The notes under the pieces are model-generated. The model was not told where the DNA came from. It saw only the letters and a program-made list of their open reading frames with translations, and searched no databases. From an uncultured Prevotellaceae bacterium (lineage in GTDB: Bacteria; Bacteroidota; Bacteroidia; Bacteroidales; Bacteroidaceae), in the NCBI GenBank assembly GCA_902774795.1, contig CACYKA010000004.1, positions 30,073 through 94,072 of the forward strand: 64,000 nucleotides of DNA. The letters run 5' to 3'. Below are positions 33,931 through 43,236 of the stretch, in pieces. The stretch's first letter is position 1, and every line of letters begins with the position of its first letter. The translations under genes were made by a program, and so were the position numbers.

Positions 33931-36739
33931 TAATAAAAAAATTACCATACAAGGAATAATCAAAGGATGCCTTATGGCAATGGCCTTCATGCTGGTTCCC
34001 CTGACGGCTGCTGCCCAGGAGGAACTGCATACGGCTGCATACTTCATACAAAGGGCCGAGAGCTTCATTGAGTCGAGGGCTTGGATGGCTGCAAAACGCG
34101 AGATTGACGATGGACTGCAGCTGTATCCCGAAAACTCTGACCTGAGATACTTGAACGGGCGCTACTATTATGTGACTGGTCACCTGAATGAGGCACGCTA
34201 CAACCTTATCAGGGCCATACAGGATGACGATCAGCACTATAGGGCTAAGCGTACTATGGTGGATGTGGAAGATGACTCAAAGCACTACAGCAGTGCTATC
34301 TGTTATATAAACGAACTGCTGGAGTTCCAGCCGTATGACCGTGACCTGTGGCGAAGGAAGATTTCCTTATACCGTAAGTTAAATAACAACCTTGAGGCTG
34401 ATGCTGCTTTGGAACGTCTGGCACGCATATATCCTAACGATAGCGTGGTGAGGAGCGACCTTATGAAACTGCATCGCAACAGCGTCACCAAGCTGTTGAA
34501 GAAGAGCAGTGATGAGGAGGCGGCTCTCGAGCTGGAGAAGTGGCTGGATATTGACCCAAACAACCTGGAATACTATATCGAGCTGATGAATATATACTAC
34601 CGTATGGGCTTAAACGACCGTGCCATAGGTGTGGGAAACAGAGGCCTGGAACACTTCCCCGGCAATGCTACGCTGACAAACAAGATTATAGGCATACTGA
34701 CAGAGCAGGGCAACTATTCGCAGGCTCTGAAGATTGCCCGCAAGAGTTCGTCAGGAAGTGTATATACTGGTCTGCTTCAGGAGGCTGCTGACGATGCACG
34801 CCTTCACGACCCATACGAGATGAACGGAAGGTTGTATGCTGAGACAGGCGACCGTGATGCTCTCAACTATCTGCTCAATACCTCGCTTACGAGAGGCTAC
34901 GATGATGATGCCAGAACATATTTGACAGAGGCTATGAAACGTGACGGACGCACCACAGCGCTGCTCATGAAACTCTATGTGCTGGAGAAACGTACTGGTA
35001 ACGAGAATGCTATGCGCAGGGTGCTGGAAGAACTATACTACAGCAGTCCTAACGACAAGGAACTGAAGGAGAGCTATGCTGATATGATGCTCAAACTGGG
35101 CACTATGGATATGGCTCAGCAGCAGTGGGCTGATGCTGACAATCACTTGCGGCGTGCCATTGAACTGATGCCCTATAGTCATGAGTCGTGGCCGGCAGCA
35201 GTGTCAATGCGCATAAGCTGTCTGGCACATCTTAACAGACTTGAGGATGCAAAGAAACTGTATTTGGAGGCTGCAGATATGGACTCTTCCAACAGAAACC
35301 GCTATGCTTCTGCCTACGAGGAGATAATTGCCAACCGTCTCCGCGTGCTGATGGAAGATGAGAACTACGGTCAGGCTCTCGCTGAGGCAGAGGAACTGCT
35401 GGAAGTGGTTCCTGAAAGCGAGGCAGCCTTGAGATGCTGCATCAATATGAGTCAGACGCTGAAGAACGAAAAACTGTTCCAGAAATATGCTGAGATAGGT
35501 TACGAGCGATTCCCTAACGTACCTTACTTCATCATAAAACAGGCTGTCTCGCTGCAGCATCAGGACCGCAATGCTGAGGCACTGGAACTGGTTAATCCGA
35601 GCAATAGGAAAGAGGGAGAATATGAGTCTCCGCAGTATATAGCAGCCTATTCGGGCATTTCGGGTGAGTGGGCTGATTTGCTGATTAAAGAACGCATGCC
35701 GGATATTGCCATTCAGGTTATAGATTCAGCACTGATTCATGATCCGGCTAACAAGGATCTGTTATACAAGAAGGGCATTGCATACGAACTGTTGAAGGAT
35801 TATGCTCATGCCTACGAATACCAGAAGAAATACTACGAGCCAAGTAATGCGGAGCAGCAGGAATATTATGAGCATATGCGCTACCTTGGCTTCCGTGCAT
35901 TAAAAAACCGCGTAAGTGCCACTTATACAAATGCTTTCTATAATGGCAAGAATGAAAACTTGTCAACAAGGTCTCACCTGTATTCTATAGCAACAGTAAG
36001 CTACAGCAAAGTAGAAAAGATGAATACCTATACGGGACAGATAAGTTACAAGGGCATTGACGGCTATCTTAACGATTACGAGACGGAAACGGGTGGAGTA
36101 GGCCTGGAATTTATGGGACAGTGGGAGCATACCTTTAACCACCGCTGGAGCGGAATGGCGAATGCCGCTGTCTCTACAAAGTACTTCAACAAGATTGGTG
36201 CCAACGTTTCTGCCAGCTATGCTATGGATCACGGCTGGACACCATCGCTGAAGTTGGGTTACAGGCGCACTCCGAAGACTTATCTTTACTCCAATACGAC
36301 TGATGACATAACGGAAGCGATAATGGGAGAATTCAGCCTGTTCATCGTCACACCGTCTGTAGAGAAGACATGGACTGAGCGCATAAAGACAACGCTCAAT
36401 GTTGATGTCTTGGAAATGAGAAGCAGTATATATTATAATGTGGGACTGAAAGGCAAGTTGTTCTTTAATAATGACAATATATCTTCTGTCTCACTCCTGG
36501 CAGGCGTCGGCTCTTTCCCTGAGCTGACATTCTTCGATCAGTCGGCGTTGAAAAACGTATCACGTACAAATGGCATGGTGGGCTTCGATGTGCAGTATCT
36601 CTTTACTCGTCATTTTTATGCGGGTTTGTCTGGAAGTTGGAACACCTGTTTCAGTCCTTACGTCGATAGCGAGGGCATACTAAAGGACTCATACCGTAAT
36701 GTTTACAGTCTGACATTCCAACTGCATTTGGCTTTCTGA
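33923..36739 (+). CDS. TPR protein with C-terminal YaiO-like outer-membrane beta-barrel
   Basis: Outer-membrane exopolysaccharide exporter candidate of 938 residues. The signal peptide ends in VPLTAAAQ. About 600 residues of tetratricopeptide repeats follow, for example AARREID-like helices then NNLEADAALERLARIYPND and EAALELEKWLDIDPNNLEYY. From about residue 655 a beta-barrel of the YaiO type is seen: GLEFMGQWEHTFNHRWSGMAN and HGWTPSLKLGYRRTPKTY, ending on an aromatic residue (FQLHLAF). The layout of TPR plus barrel matches PgaA and BcsC, which guide nascent polysaccharide through the periplasm and outer membrane. The start overlaps the GT2 gene by 8 nt. Confidence 0.88.
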   Translation: MHNNKKITIQGIIKGCLMAMAFMLVPLTAAAQEELHTAAYFIQRAESFIESRAWMAAKREIDDGLQLYPENSDLRYLNGRYYYVTGHLNEARYNLIRAIQDDDQHYRAKRTMVDVEDDSKHYSSAICYINELLEFQPYDRDLWRRKISLYRKLNNNLEADAALERLARIYPNDSVVRSDLMKLHRNSVTKLLKKSSDEEAALELEKWLDIDPNNLEYYIELMNIYYRMGLNDRAIGVGNRGLEHFPGNATLTNKIIGILTEQGNYSQALKIARKSSSGSVYTGLLQEAADDARLHDPYEMNGRLYAETGDRDALNYLLNTSLTRGYDDDARTYLTEAMKRDGRTTALLMKLYVLEKRTGNENAMRRVLEELYYSSPNDKELKESYADMMLKLGTMDMAQQQWADADNHLRRAIELMPYSHESWPAAVSMRISCLAHLNRLEDAKKLYLEAADMDSSNRNRYASAYEEIIANRLRVLMEDENYGQALAEAEELLEVVPESEAALRCCINMSQTLKNEKLFQKYAEIGYERFPNVPYFIIKQAVSLQHQDRNAEALELVNPSNRKEGEYESPQYIAAYSGISGEWADLLIKERMPDIAIQVIDSALIHDPANKDLLYKKGIAYELLKDYAHAYEYQKKYYEPSNAEQQEYYEHMRYLGFRALKNRVSATYTNAFYNGKNENLSTRSHLYSIATVSYSKVEKMNTYTGQISYKGIDGYLNDYETETGGVGLEFMGQWEHTFNHRWSGMANAAVSTKYFNKIGANVSASYAMDHGWTPSLKLGYRRTPKTYLYSNTTDDITEAIMGEFSLFIVTPSVEKTWTERIKTTLNVDVLEMRSSIYYNVGLKGKLFFNNDNISSVSLLAGVGSFPELTFFDQSALKNVSRTNGMVGFDVQYLFTRHFYAGLSGSWNTCFSPYVDSEGILKDSYRNVYSLTFQLHLAF

Positions 36740-36765
36740 CAGATATAATTTAAAAACCTAATAAT

Positions 36766-38493
36766 ATGAAAAAGGCTAATTCTTTTCTTGCATTCCTGAC
36801 TGTTCCACTGCTGTGCTGCTGTGCACAGTCGGTCGGAGTCAGCCAACACGACACTGGCGTGTTCGAGTATAAGGAAATATATCTCTCTGACGCTATGGGG
36901 GCGCAGGGCAAGAAGCTTGGGCTTAACAGCGTTGATGATGACTGGGGTATTTGGGGTCATAACCTTAAGCGTGTATTGCCTAAGGACCCTTCGGCGCTGG
37001 TGTATGCGATGGATGAAGGACAGCAGCGCATGAAAGAACAGTTCTGCTTCTCGTCAGCTAAACTGTATGAATATATAATGCGCTATATAGAAGATACATA
37101 CGGAGAGAAAAAGACCCAACGTTTTGCCATCCTCCCCAACGATAATGGCCTGGTGTGCCAGTGCCGCCTGTGCAAGGATGCCGGCAATACTCCGAAGGAT
37201 GCCTCGCCAGCGGTGTTCTCGATGATTGAGCGTCTGGCAAAACGATTCCCGAACCATATCTTCTTCACATCATACTATAGTACAACCAAGGGACTGCCTA
37301 GTCATCGTATGCCTGAAAATGTGGGTGTTCTTGTCAGTGCAATAGACTATCATCTCTGCCCGGTTGAGACAGAACATGATGTCGCTTTCGAGAAGTTGCT
37401 CAAACAGTGGTCGGAGAATGTGAATCACGTATATGTGTGGGATTATATCAATAACTTCGACGACTATTTCACACCGTTCCCCATTTTCCGCATAATGCAG
37501 CGCAGACTGCAGATGTATGTAAAAAATAATGTGAAGGGAGTGTTCCTGAACGGCAGCGGCACAGACTACAGTACGATGCAGTTTATGCATACTATGGTGC
37601 TGACGGAACTACTGAAAGACCCTAATCTTGATATTGAAGAACTGGTAAGGACACACTGCGAGAAACGCTATCCCAATGCCGGAAAGCTTGTTGCAGACTT
37701 TGTACTCGCGCAGGAAGAGTGGACAGAAAAGCGGGGTAAGCCACTGCCTATCTATGGAGGTGTTGCCCAAGCCATAAAAACCTATCTGCCGGCAGAGGAT
37801 TTTGTAGCGTTCCACAAGTCCTTCAGCGAGATAGTACCTGAGACATCGGGAAGCGAGAGAAGAATCATGGACAGGCTGTGCAGCGTAATGTCGCTGACAC
37901 GTCTGGAATTGATGCGTATTTCCGGCAACATTGATGGCTATGAGGAACTGTATGCCCATCTGTCTGCTTTGGCAGCGAAGAATACGGAAGTGTATAGCGA
38001 GTCGTGCTGGACAGTGGATGCATATCTGAAGGATTATGCTGAGATGGCGGAGCATGCTGCTGCCACAAAGCGCAATAATCTGCTGCTTGGAAAGAAACTG
38101 GTGCCACTCACCAAGCTTGACGAAGAATACAACGACATACGCATATTGACTGACGGACTGTTGGGACTGCCGTCAAACTATCATTGCGGACAGATGATAT
38201 CATCGGCAACACCTGCTCTGCAAATTGCCATACCGAATGTTCCGGGCATGAAGAAACTGTGTGTATGGATGACCAGAAATGCTCCCTACCACATCATTCT
38301 GCCTGAAAGGGTGATACTTACCAGTGGCGGAGTGCAGATTGGAAATGCTGTGCCAGCAACGCTTTCGGGCAATTCTGACCGTGCAATGGTAGAATTTGAC
38401 ATTCCGTCATCAGCCAGAGGCAACCTCGTACTCAGGGTTGTGCGCAATCAGGAAGACCGCACCATGGCACTTGATGAAATAGAAGGATTTTGA
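36766..38493 (+). CDS. DUF4838 lipoprotein (glycoside hydrolase-like)
   Basis: Protein of 575 residues with a lipoprotein-type signal MKKANSFLAFLTVPLLCCCAQ. The central part matches DUF4838: RFAILPNDNG followed by CQCRLCKDAG, SYYSTTKGLP, VYVWDYINNFDDYFTPFPIF and GVFLNGSGTDYS. The family has a glycoside hydrolase-like TIM barrel and is often linked to polysaccharide loci. In this operon it could trim or modify the exported polymer, in the place that PgaB takes in pga operons. That comparison is by position, not homology. It starts 26 nt after the exporter gene. Confidence 0.82.
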   Translation: MKKANSFLAFLTVPLLCCCAQSVGVSQHDTGVFEYKEIYLSDAMGAQGKKLGLNSVDDDWGIWGHNLKRVLPKDPSALVYAMDEGQQRMKEQFCFSSAKLYEYIMRYIEDTYGEKKTQRFAILPNDNGLVCQCRLCKDAGNTPKDASPAVFSMIERLAKRFPNHIFFTSYYSTTKGLPSHRMPENVGVLVSAIDYHLCPVETEHDVAFEKLLKQWSENVNHVYVWDYINNFDDYFTPFPIFRIMQRRLQMYVKNNVKGVFLNGSGTDYSTMQFMHTMVLTELLKDPNLDIEELVRTHCEKRYPNAGKLVADFVLAQEEWTEKRGKPLPIYGGVAQAIKTYLPAEDFVAFHKSFSEIVPETSGSERRIMDRLCSVMSLTRLELMRISGNIDGYEELYAHLSALAAKNTEVYSESCWTVDAYLKDYAEMAEHAAATKRNNLLLGKKLVPLTKLDEEYNDIRILTDGLLGLPSNYHCGQMISSATPALQIAIPNVPGMKKLCVWMTRNAPYHIILPERVILTSGGVQIGNAVPATLSGNSDRAMVEFDIPSSARGNLVLRVVRNQEDRTMALDEIEGF

Positions 38494-38523
38494 TAATTGA
38501 AAATTGAAAATTGACAATTGATA
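38491..38523. repeat. Intergenic word array (gaaaattgacaattg type)
   Basis: Phrases of aattgaaa/aattgaca fill the 30-nt gap between the DUF4838 and DUF1573 genes up to the ATG at 38524. Confidence 0.8.
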
Positions 38524-39141
38524 ATGAGAAAGGTGTTTGACAAGATAAAGGTATTTCGCAGACAATTATGCATTCTGCATTGTGCATTATGCATTAGCAT
38601 AGTGCTTTCCGGATGCAGTAAGGAACTGCAGCCTGCAGAGGTCATTATTATTGACCCTGTCAGACACTATTATCCTGTAGTGCAAGGAGAACTGATGGGA
38701 GTCAATTACGAAATAGAAAATATCTCTGACAACCCACTCTTTATCCAGGAGGTACAGACTACCTGCGGATGTCTCGTTGCACGTGATGATCTGCCAATCG
38801 TCGTACTGCCCCATAAGAAGGGTTTCTTGCATCTGGAATTCAATACTATCAAGAACAACGGCTATGCGGAGCACTTCGTATACTGCTATGGCAATTTCAA
38901 GGAAGGCAATATGATAGAACTGCAGTTCGATACCAATGTTGTGCCCCAGGCTGACTATTCCCGAGATTACGAGCAGCTGTGGAAAGATCAGAAAAAAGAT
39001 GTTGGTGTGAAACGTAGGCGCGACGACGGCACTTACGATGTTAAGGGCTACTATATTGGTGATAGCGAAGATGAAGAACTCCCACAGGAGAAAGTCGTTG
39101 ATCCAAACGCACAGACAGTGCCTCTTCGTCAGAGAAGATAA
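38524..39141 (+). CDS. DUF1573 lipoprotein
   Basis: Lipoprotein of 205 residues with the lipid Cys in SIVLSGC. The DUF1573 domain (about residues 45-140) has the signature FIQEVQTTCGCLVAR and a GFLHLEFNT strand, an Ig-like periplasmic or surface fold. The C-terminal 60 residues are charged and low in complexity. The hydrophobic core of the signal peptide (LCILHCALCIS) is encoded by a caattatgcattctgcat-type word array at 38563-38600. The ATG at 38524 is preferred to a TTG two codons upstream. It is the last gene of the exopolysaccharide operon. Confidence 0.85.
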   Translation: MRKVFDKIKVFRRQLCILHCALCISIVLSGCSKELQPAEVIIIDPVRHYYPVVQGELMGVNYEIENISDNPLFIQEVQTTCGCLVARDDLPIVVLPHKKGFLHLEFNTIKNNGYAEHFVYCYGNFKEGNMIELQFDTNVVPQADYSRDYEQLWKDQKKDVGVKRRRDDGTYDVKGYYIGDSEDEELPQEKVVDPNAQTVPLRQRR

Positions 39142-39215
39142 TTTTCTCATTTTACCCCTATAAATACCCTCAAATCCCCCGTGTTTAGGGCTTTGAGCCG
39201 CGAAAAAGGTAAGAA

Positions 39216-39255
39216 AAATTTCTGTGTGCGCAAACAGAAATTTGTGTGTTTTTTT
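39216..39255 (+). terminator. Rho-independent terminator of the exopolysaccharide operon
   Basis: A perfect 10-bp stem AAATTTCTGT/ACAGAAATTT with an 8-nt loop (39216-39243) is followed by gtgtg and seven T. It lies 75 nt after the DUF1573 stop. Confidence 0.8.
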
Positions 39256-39356
39256 GTGTGCGATAACAGTAAAAAATGCCGCTTAATAAATCTTAAATTG
39301 GGCTAATTTTCTGTTAATAACTGTTACAAAATTTCGGTCGTCTTCCGTTATTTTAG

Positions 39357-39364
39357 TATTTTTG
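39357..39364 (+). promoter_or_regulatory. Promoter -7 element of the 39401 lipoprotein gene
   Basis: TATTTTTG matches TAnnTTTG 36 nt before the ATG. The -33 position has TTTCGG rather than TTTG. Confidence 0.55.
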
Positions 39365-39400
39365 TAACAGAGTATTTTACAAATTAAACACAGATTTATT

Positions 39401-40909
39401 ATGCGCAAAACAATTGATTTTTGGCTATTTAGCCTTATTTCTGTATTGTCATTGACATTGGTGGCATGTGATAAAATTTATACCAACGAATCTTCTATTG
39501 ATGATGATACAGTTGTGGACCCTGTTAAGTCTTCTGAGTTCATTGTGTATTCCGGCCATAGCGTTATCGGTTCCACCCTCGGTACGCGTGCTGCAAATGT
39601 AAATGGTAACCTTTGGTATCAAAACTGGGAGCGTCCCACAAATGTCAACGAGATAGTTGCAAATGAGACGGAGCTTGTAAAGAATTATTTCAGCACCAAG
39701 CGTGAGAATGTCCAGAATGAATATAAGGTGACATGGCTCAACTTCTGGGTTCAGCAGGTCTATAAGGGCCAGACAAGCTATATTGACGGCTACAATCAGA
39801 ATATCGGTCTGGGCAGCAACCATATGGATCATCTTCAGGTGTTTAACAACCTTAAGGAAGAGGTCATCAGCTGGTGGCCATATCAGTCAAACATCGTAGA
39901 GTGGGAAGGACAGTATGAGCATATCAACAACTTCAACTCTGGCGACAACCAGACCATCTATACTGACGACGAGAATGGTAAGCAGTATATTGGTACTACC
40001 CTTATGACTACGATGGGAACAGACGGACGCAATGAGCAGTTCGCTTACCATAACTCTACCGATAGCAAATATCACTTTGAGTACATCATCATCCCTGGTT
40101 CAGAGATAGACCCAAGTCTTGACGGATTCTATTATATAGGTTTCGACTTCTATGCTCATGGTACCGACGTATATCCTGCCAACAAGAATATGGACGTAGA
40201 GCGTGACTGGGTATTTGACGATTGGATTATACGTATCAGCCCTGCTAATGTCAAGAATGGTACAGCAGAAAATCCTGTATTGCCAAAGATTGTCGATGCT
40301 CCAGAAGTTGACCCTGTTGTAGTACCTGCATACGGTGGCGAAGTTGAGGTCAATCTGTCAGTCAACGACAAGAAGGATGTTGATGACTATATCGCAACAA
40401 AGCTTAGCATCCACGTTCGCGATACTACTGACGTAGAGGTGTATATCCCTGTTGATGCCCAGTACTATTGCGATGCAGACGATATGAACATCGTTCTCTC
40501 TCACCGTCTTGAGATAGAGCAGCACAGCCCGAAGGCAGAGGAGATAGTATATGAGGTTAATGGCAATCAGGTTCGTGCTACCGTAACCTTCGAGGTTGGT
40601 GGAATACGCATCAAGACCTACGGTATCAATGCTGACGTGCTCAAGTATCTGCGTGAGCAATATAGCGACGGCATAACCTTCGAAATCTGGAACTACTATA
40701 ATAATAGTATTACACGCGAGGCTCTGAAGCCTATGCTTGATAATACTACCATATCGTTCACCACAGATCCGGGACGTTATGTCAATGCCTTCGCAAAGCT
40801 TAATAACATCAAGAATGCATGGGATTGTGTAGTAACGCCGCCTTCGGAGTTCAAGGTTGACAAGGTGAACGACGGCACATATAACTACAACGTTATATAC
40901 ATGAAATAA
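39401..40909 (+). CDS. Surface lipoprotein of unknown function
   Basis: Protein of 502 residues with a lipoprotein signal (MRKTIDFWLFSLISVLSLTLVAC). No family is recognised with confidence. Residues about 75-290 are Trp-rich (EEVISWWPYQSNIVEWEGQY) and include FDFYAHGTDVYPANKNMDVERDWVFDDWIIRI. That stretch resembles the acidic DxDxxDWxF pattern of calcium-binding surface domains. The second half is strand-rich and ends ATYNYN-like before VIYMK. It is monocistronic, between a terminator and a convergent antiporter gene whose stop is only 2 nt away. No downstream terminator fits in the gap. Confidence 0.75.
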   Translation: MRKTIDFWLFSLISVLSLTLVACDKIYTNESSIDDDTVVDPVKSSEFIVYSGHSVIGSTLGTRAANVNGNLWYQNWERPTNVNEIVANETELVKNYFSTKRENVQNEYKVTWLNFWVQQVYKGQTSYIDGYNQNIGLGSNHMDHLQVFNNLKEEVISWWPYQSNIVEWEGQYEHINNFNSGDNQTIYTDDENGKQYIGTTLMTTMGTDGRNEQFAYHNSTDSKYHFEYIIIPGSEIDPSLDGFYYIGFDFYAHGTDVYPANKNMDVERDWVFDDWIIRISPANVKNGTAENPVLPKIVDAPEVDPVVVPAYGGEVEVNLSVNDKKDVDDYIATKLSIHVRDTTDVEVYIPVDAQYYCDADDMNIVLSHRLEIEQHSPKAEEIVYEVNGNQVRATVTFEVGGIRIKTYGINADVLKYLREQYSDGITFEIWNYYNNSITREALKPMLDNTTISFTTDPGRYVNAFAKLNNIKNAWDCVVTPPSEFKVDKVNDGTYNYNVIYMK

Positions 40910-40911
40910 TA

Positions 40912-43038
40912 TTACAGACGGCGCAGCTTTCTGCTTTGCTTACGCCACCAGATGATAAATTCGTGGTAAGCAGAAAGCTGCTCCGTATGCTGTGCTTCAG
41001 CAAAGGTCATGGTATCAGGAGCCGGACCGAATTGGTCGGGGAAGAGTATCATATAGTTTGTACCCTTGTAGTGCTCTGTCATCTCCTCTGGAAGATTGGC
41101 AAGCGCGGCCTTGTATGAAACAGTACCCTGACGAGCAGTAACGATAACAAGCATCTCATCGGGAAGAGTATTCTCCATGAGTTCAATAAGCCCCTTCCAC
41201 TTAGGCATAGAGACATATTCAGCCCTTATGCCTGGGTGGCGGTGGCTTATATATAGGTCAATGAGATTGAGCGAGTCAACTCTTCCGTGGAAGATGATGC
41301 GGCAGCCTACATTCTGTGCCATTCTGGAGAGGCGTTCGAGCCAGCGGTAGAAGCCCGGTTCGAATTCTGCACGTGAGGGAACGGCTACGCGAATAGCACG
41401 GAGGGTGCTGATAGGTTGGGTGCAGCGTGCAATGATAATCTGACGTGAGAGACCATTGAAGACGCTCTGTGCAAAGTCACCCCAGAAAGCACGGCGCGAA
41501 TTATCGTGAATGTGTGCCCCCATGATGATTTCTGAGCAGTCAAATTCCTTGAAGGCATGCTTGATGCCGTTGGCAATGTTTGTTGCCAGACGCACCTGTG
41601 TCTGTACCCTGATATCCGAGTCGGCAGCGCGGCTTACAACACTTTCGAGCAACTGATGGCCTTTCTGCTGATTGCGCTCAGCATCCTCGTCATCATACAC
41701 CACGTTGAGTGCTACGAGTCCACGGTTAAGGCTGCGGTTGCGCATCAGAACGGCAATATTTACAAGGGTGTTACACGTCTCAGGATATTTTACAGGAATG
41801 AGCATCTTCTCGTCATCACTATCATTGTTCTGGCGCTCTCTAAGACCGTCGGTAATAACGATGCGGCGTGAGGCATAGTCAGTAACGAGAGTAGATATGA
41901 TGCACGTAAAGAGTATCATGATGACAACACCGTTAAGCATATCATCGCCCATGATGTTGAGACTCATGCCAATCATCACAATGGCGATACCGCCGGCAGC
42001 ATGTGCTGAGGTGAGGCCGAACATCAGGTGACCGTCCTGCCAAGGAAGGCGGAAGGCGAAGCATGAGGCATAGGCGGCAATGGCCTTGCCGATGGTACCT
42101 ACAATGACAATGGTAATCACTGTGGGGATGATGCCTACGGCTGTTGAACCGGACGACGGTTCAAAGAGCAGACCGAGATTTATCAGCATTCCCACACCTA
42201 TAAGGAAATAAGGAATGAAGATAGCATTACCGATAAACTCTATACGGTTCATGAGGGGTGATACATGGGGGATGAAGCGGTTGAGCATCAGACCGCTGTA
42301 GAACGCTCCGAAGATGCCGTCAATACCGATGGCCTCTGATGTGGCGGCACTGAAGAACATCATGCCCAGCACGAAGATATACTGCATTACGGAGTCGCTG
42401 TAGCTTCTGAGGAACCACCGCGTGACTCTACGGATTATGTAGTATATCGCAAGGCAATAGAGCACGAATTTTGCTACGAACATAAGCCAGAACCACACAT
42501 TCGTTCCTCCGAGAATACCGCCTTCAACGGCTGTTACCACGATGAGGGCAAGCAGCAGGGATATCATGGATGCTCCTACGGAGATTGTCGTAGTGGCATG
42601 CTTCTGAAGTCCGAAGCGGGCAACGATGGGGTAGGAGATGAGCGTATTTGCCGCCATGACACTCGAGAGAATGACTGATGCAAGGGATGAATAGCCCAGA
42701 AAATAGATTCCGGCTATATACATCATTATAAAAGGTATCAGGAAGGAGGCGATACTGAAAATACTGACTCTCTTGACGTCGCTCTTGAGTCCCTGAAGGT
42801 CCATCTCAAGGCCGGCAAGGAACATGATATACAGTATTCCGACGCGTCCGAACAGCTCGAAAGAGGCATCGCGCTCAAGAATATTGAATCCATGAGGACC
42901 TATGATGACTCCCGCCAAAACCATACCGATGATGTGCGGAATGCGCAGCTTGCTCATCACTATAGGGGCGAAGAGAATTATTATCAAAACGGTGAAAAAC
43001 ACCATCGTCGGACTCGTTATCGGAAGATATTCGGACAT
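40912..43038 (-). CDS. CPA2-type cation:proton antiporter with C-terminal universal-stress-like domain
   Basis: Inner-membrane Na+ or K+/H+ exchanger of 708 residues. Residues 1-400 form twelve or so membrane segments of the Na_H_Exchanger family, with IIGMVLAGVIIGPHG, LYIMFLAGLEMDL, and the extended-helix region ISYPIVARFG. Residues about 420-708 are soluble and look like two universal stress protein modules, possibly a nucleotide-sensing regulatory tail. A promoter lies 32 nt upstream. The stop is separated by 2 nt from that of the convergent lipoprotein gene, so each transcript must end inside the other gene. Confidence 0.88.
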   Translation of the reverse strand: MSEYLPITSPTMVFFTVLIIILFAPIVMSKLRIPHIIGMVLAGVIIGPHGFNILERDASFELFGRVGILYIMFLAGLEMDLQGLKSDVKRVSIFSIASFLIPFIMMYIAGIYFLGYSSLASVILSSVMAANTLISYPIVARFGLQKHATTTISVGASMISLLLALIVVTAVEGGILGGTNVWFWLMFVAKFVLYCLAIYYIIRRVTRWFLRSYSDSVMQYIFVLGMMFFSAATSEAIGIDGIFGAFYSGLMLNRFIPHVSPLMNRIEFIGNAIFIPYFLIGVGMLINLGLLFEPSSGSTAVGIIPTVITIVIVGTIGKAIAAYASCFAFRLPWQDGHLMFGLTSAHAAGGIAIVMIGMSLNIMGDDMLNGVVIMILFTCIISTLVTDYASRRIVITDGLRERQNNDSDDEKMLIPVKYPETCNTLVNIAVLMRNRSLNRGLVALNVVYDDEDAERNQQKGHQLLESVVSRAADSDIRVQTQVRLATNIANGIKHAFKEFDCSEIIMGAHIHDNSRRAFWGDFAQSVFNGLSRQIIIARCTQPISTLRAIRVAVPSRAEFEPGFYRWLERLSRMAQNVGCRIIFHGRVDSLNLIDLYISHRHPGIRAEYVSMPKWKGLIELMENTLPDEMLVIVTARQGTVSYKAALANLPEEMTEHYKGTNYMILFPDQFGPAPDTMTFAEAQHTEQLSAYHEFIIWWRKQSRKLRRL

Positions 43039-43069
43039 GTATTTGGATGTTCTAAGTCAAAATTTTGTG

Positions 43070-43077
43070 CAAAGGTA
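43070..43077 (-). promoter_or_regulatory. Promoter -7 element of the antiporter gene
   Basis: The - strand reads TACCTTTG 32 nt before the antiporter ATG. A possible -33 TTTG lies at 43101-43104 (23-nt spacing). Confidence 0.7.
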
Positions 43078-43168
43078 GTAAAAAAAATTACAAGGAATAA
43101 CAAAAATCATTTTTTTTCGTAACTTTAGCGATGCTGAACTTACTTGCACTCGAAAAAACTCAAATATA

Positions 43169-43200
43169 TTTGGTTTTTTACTCGTTTTTTCGTAACTTTG
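43169..43200 (+). promoter_or_regulatory. Promoter of the asd-dxs operon
   Basis: TTTG at 43169-43172 and TAACTTTG at 43193-43200 with 20-nt spacing match the Bacteroidota -33/-7 consensus. The ATG of asd is 36 nt downstream. Confidence 0.8.
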
Positions 43201-43236
43201 CGCCCGAAATTGTAATTAAATATAGAATAATTAGAT

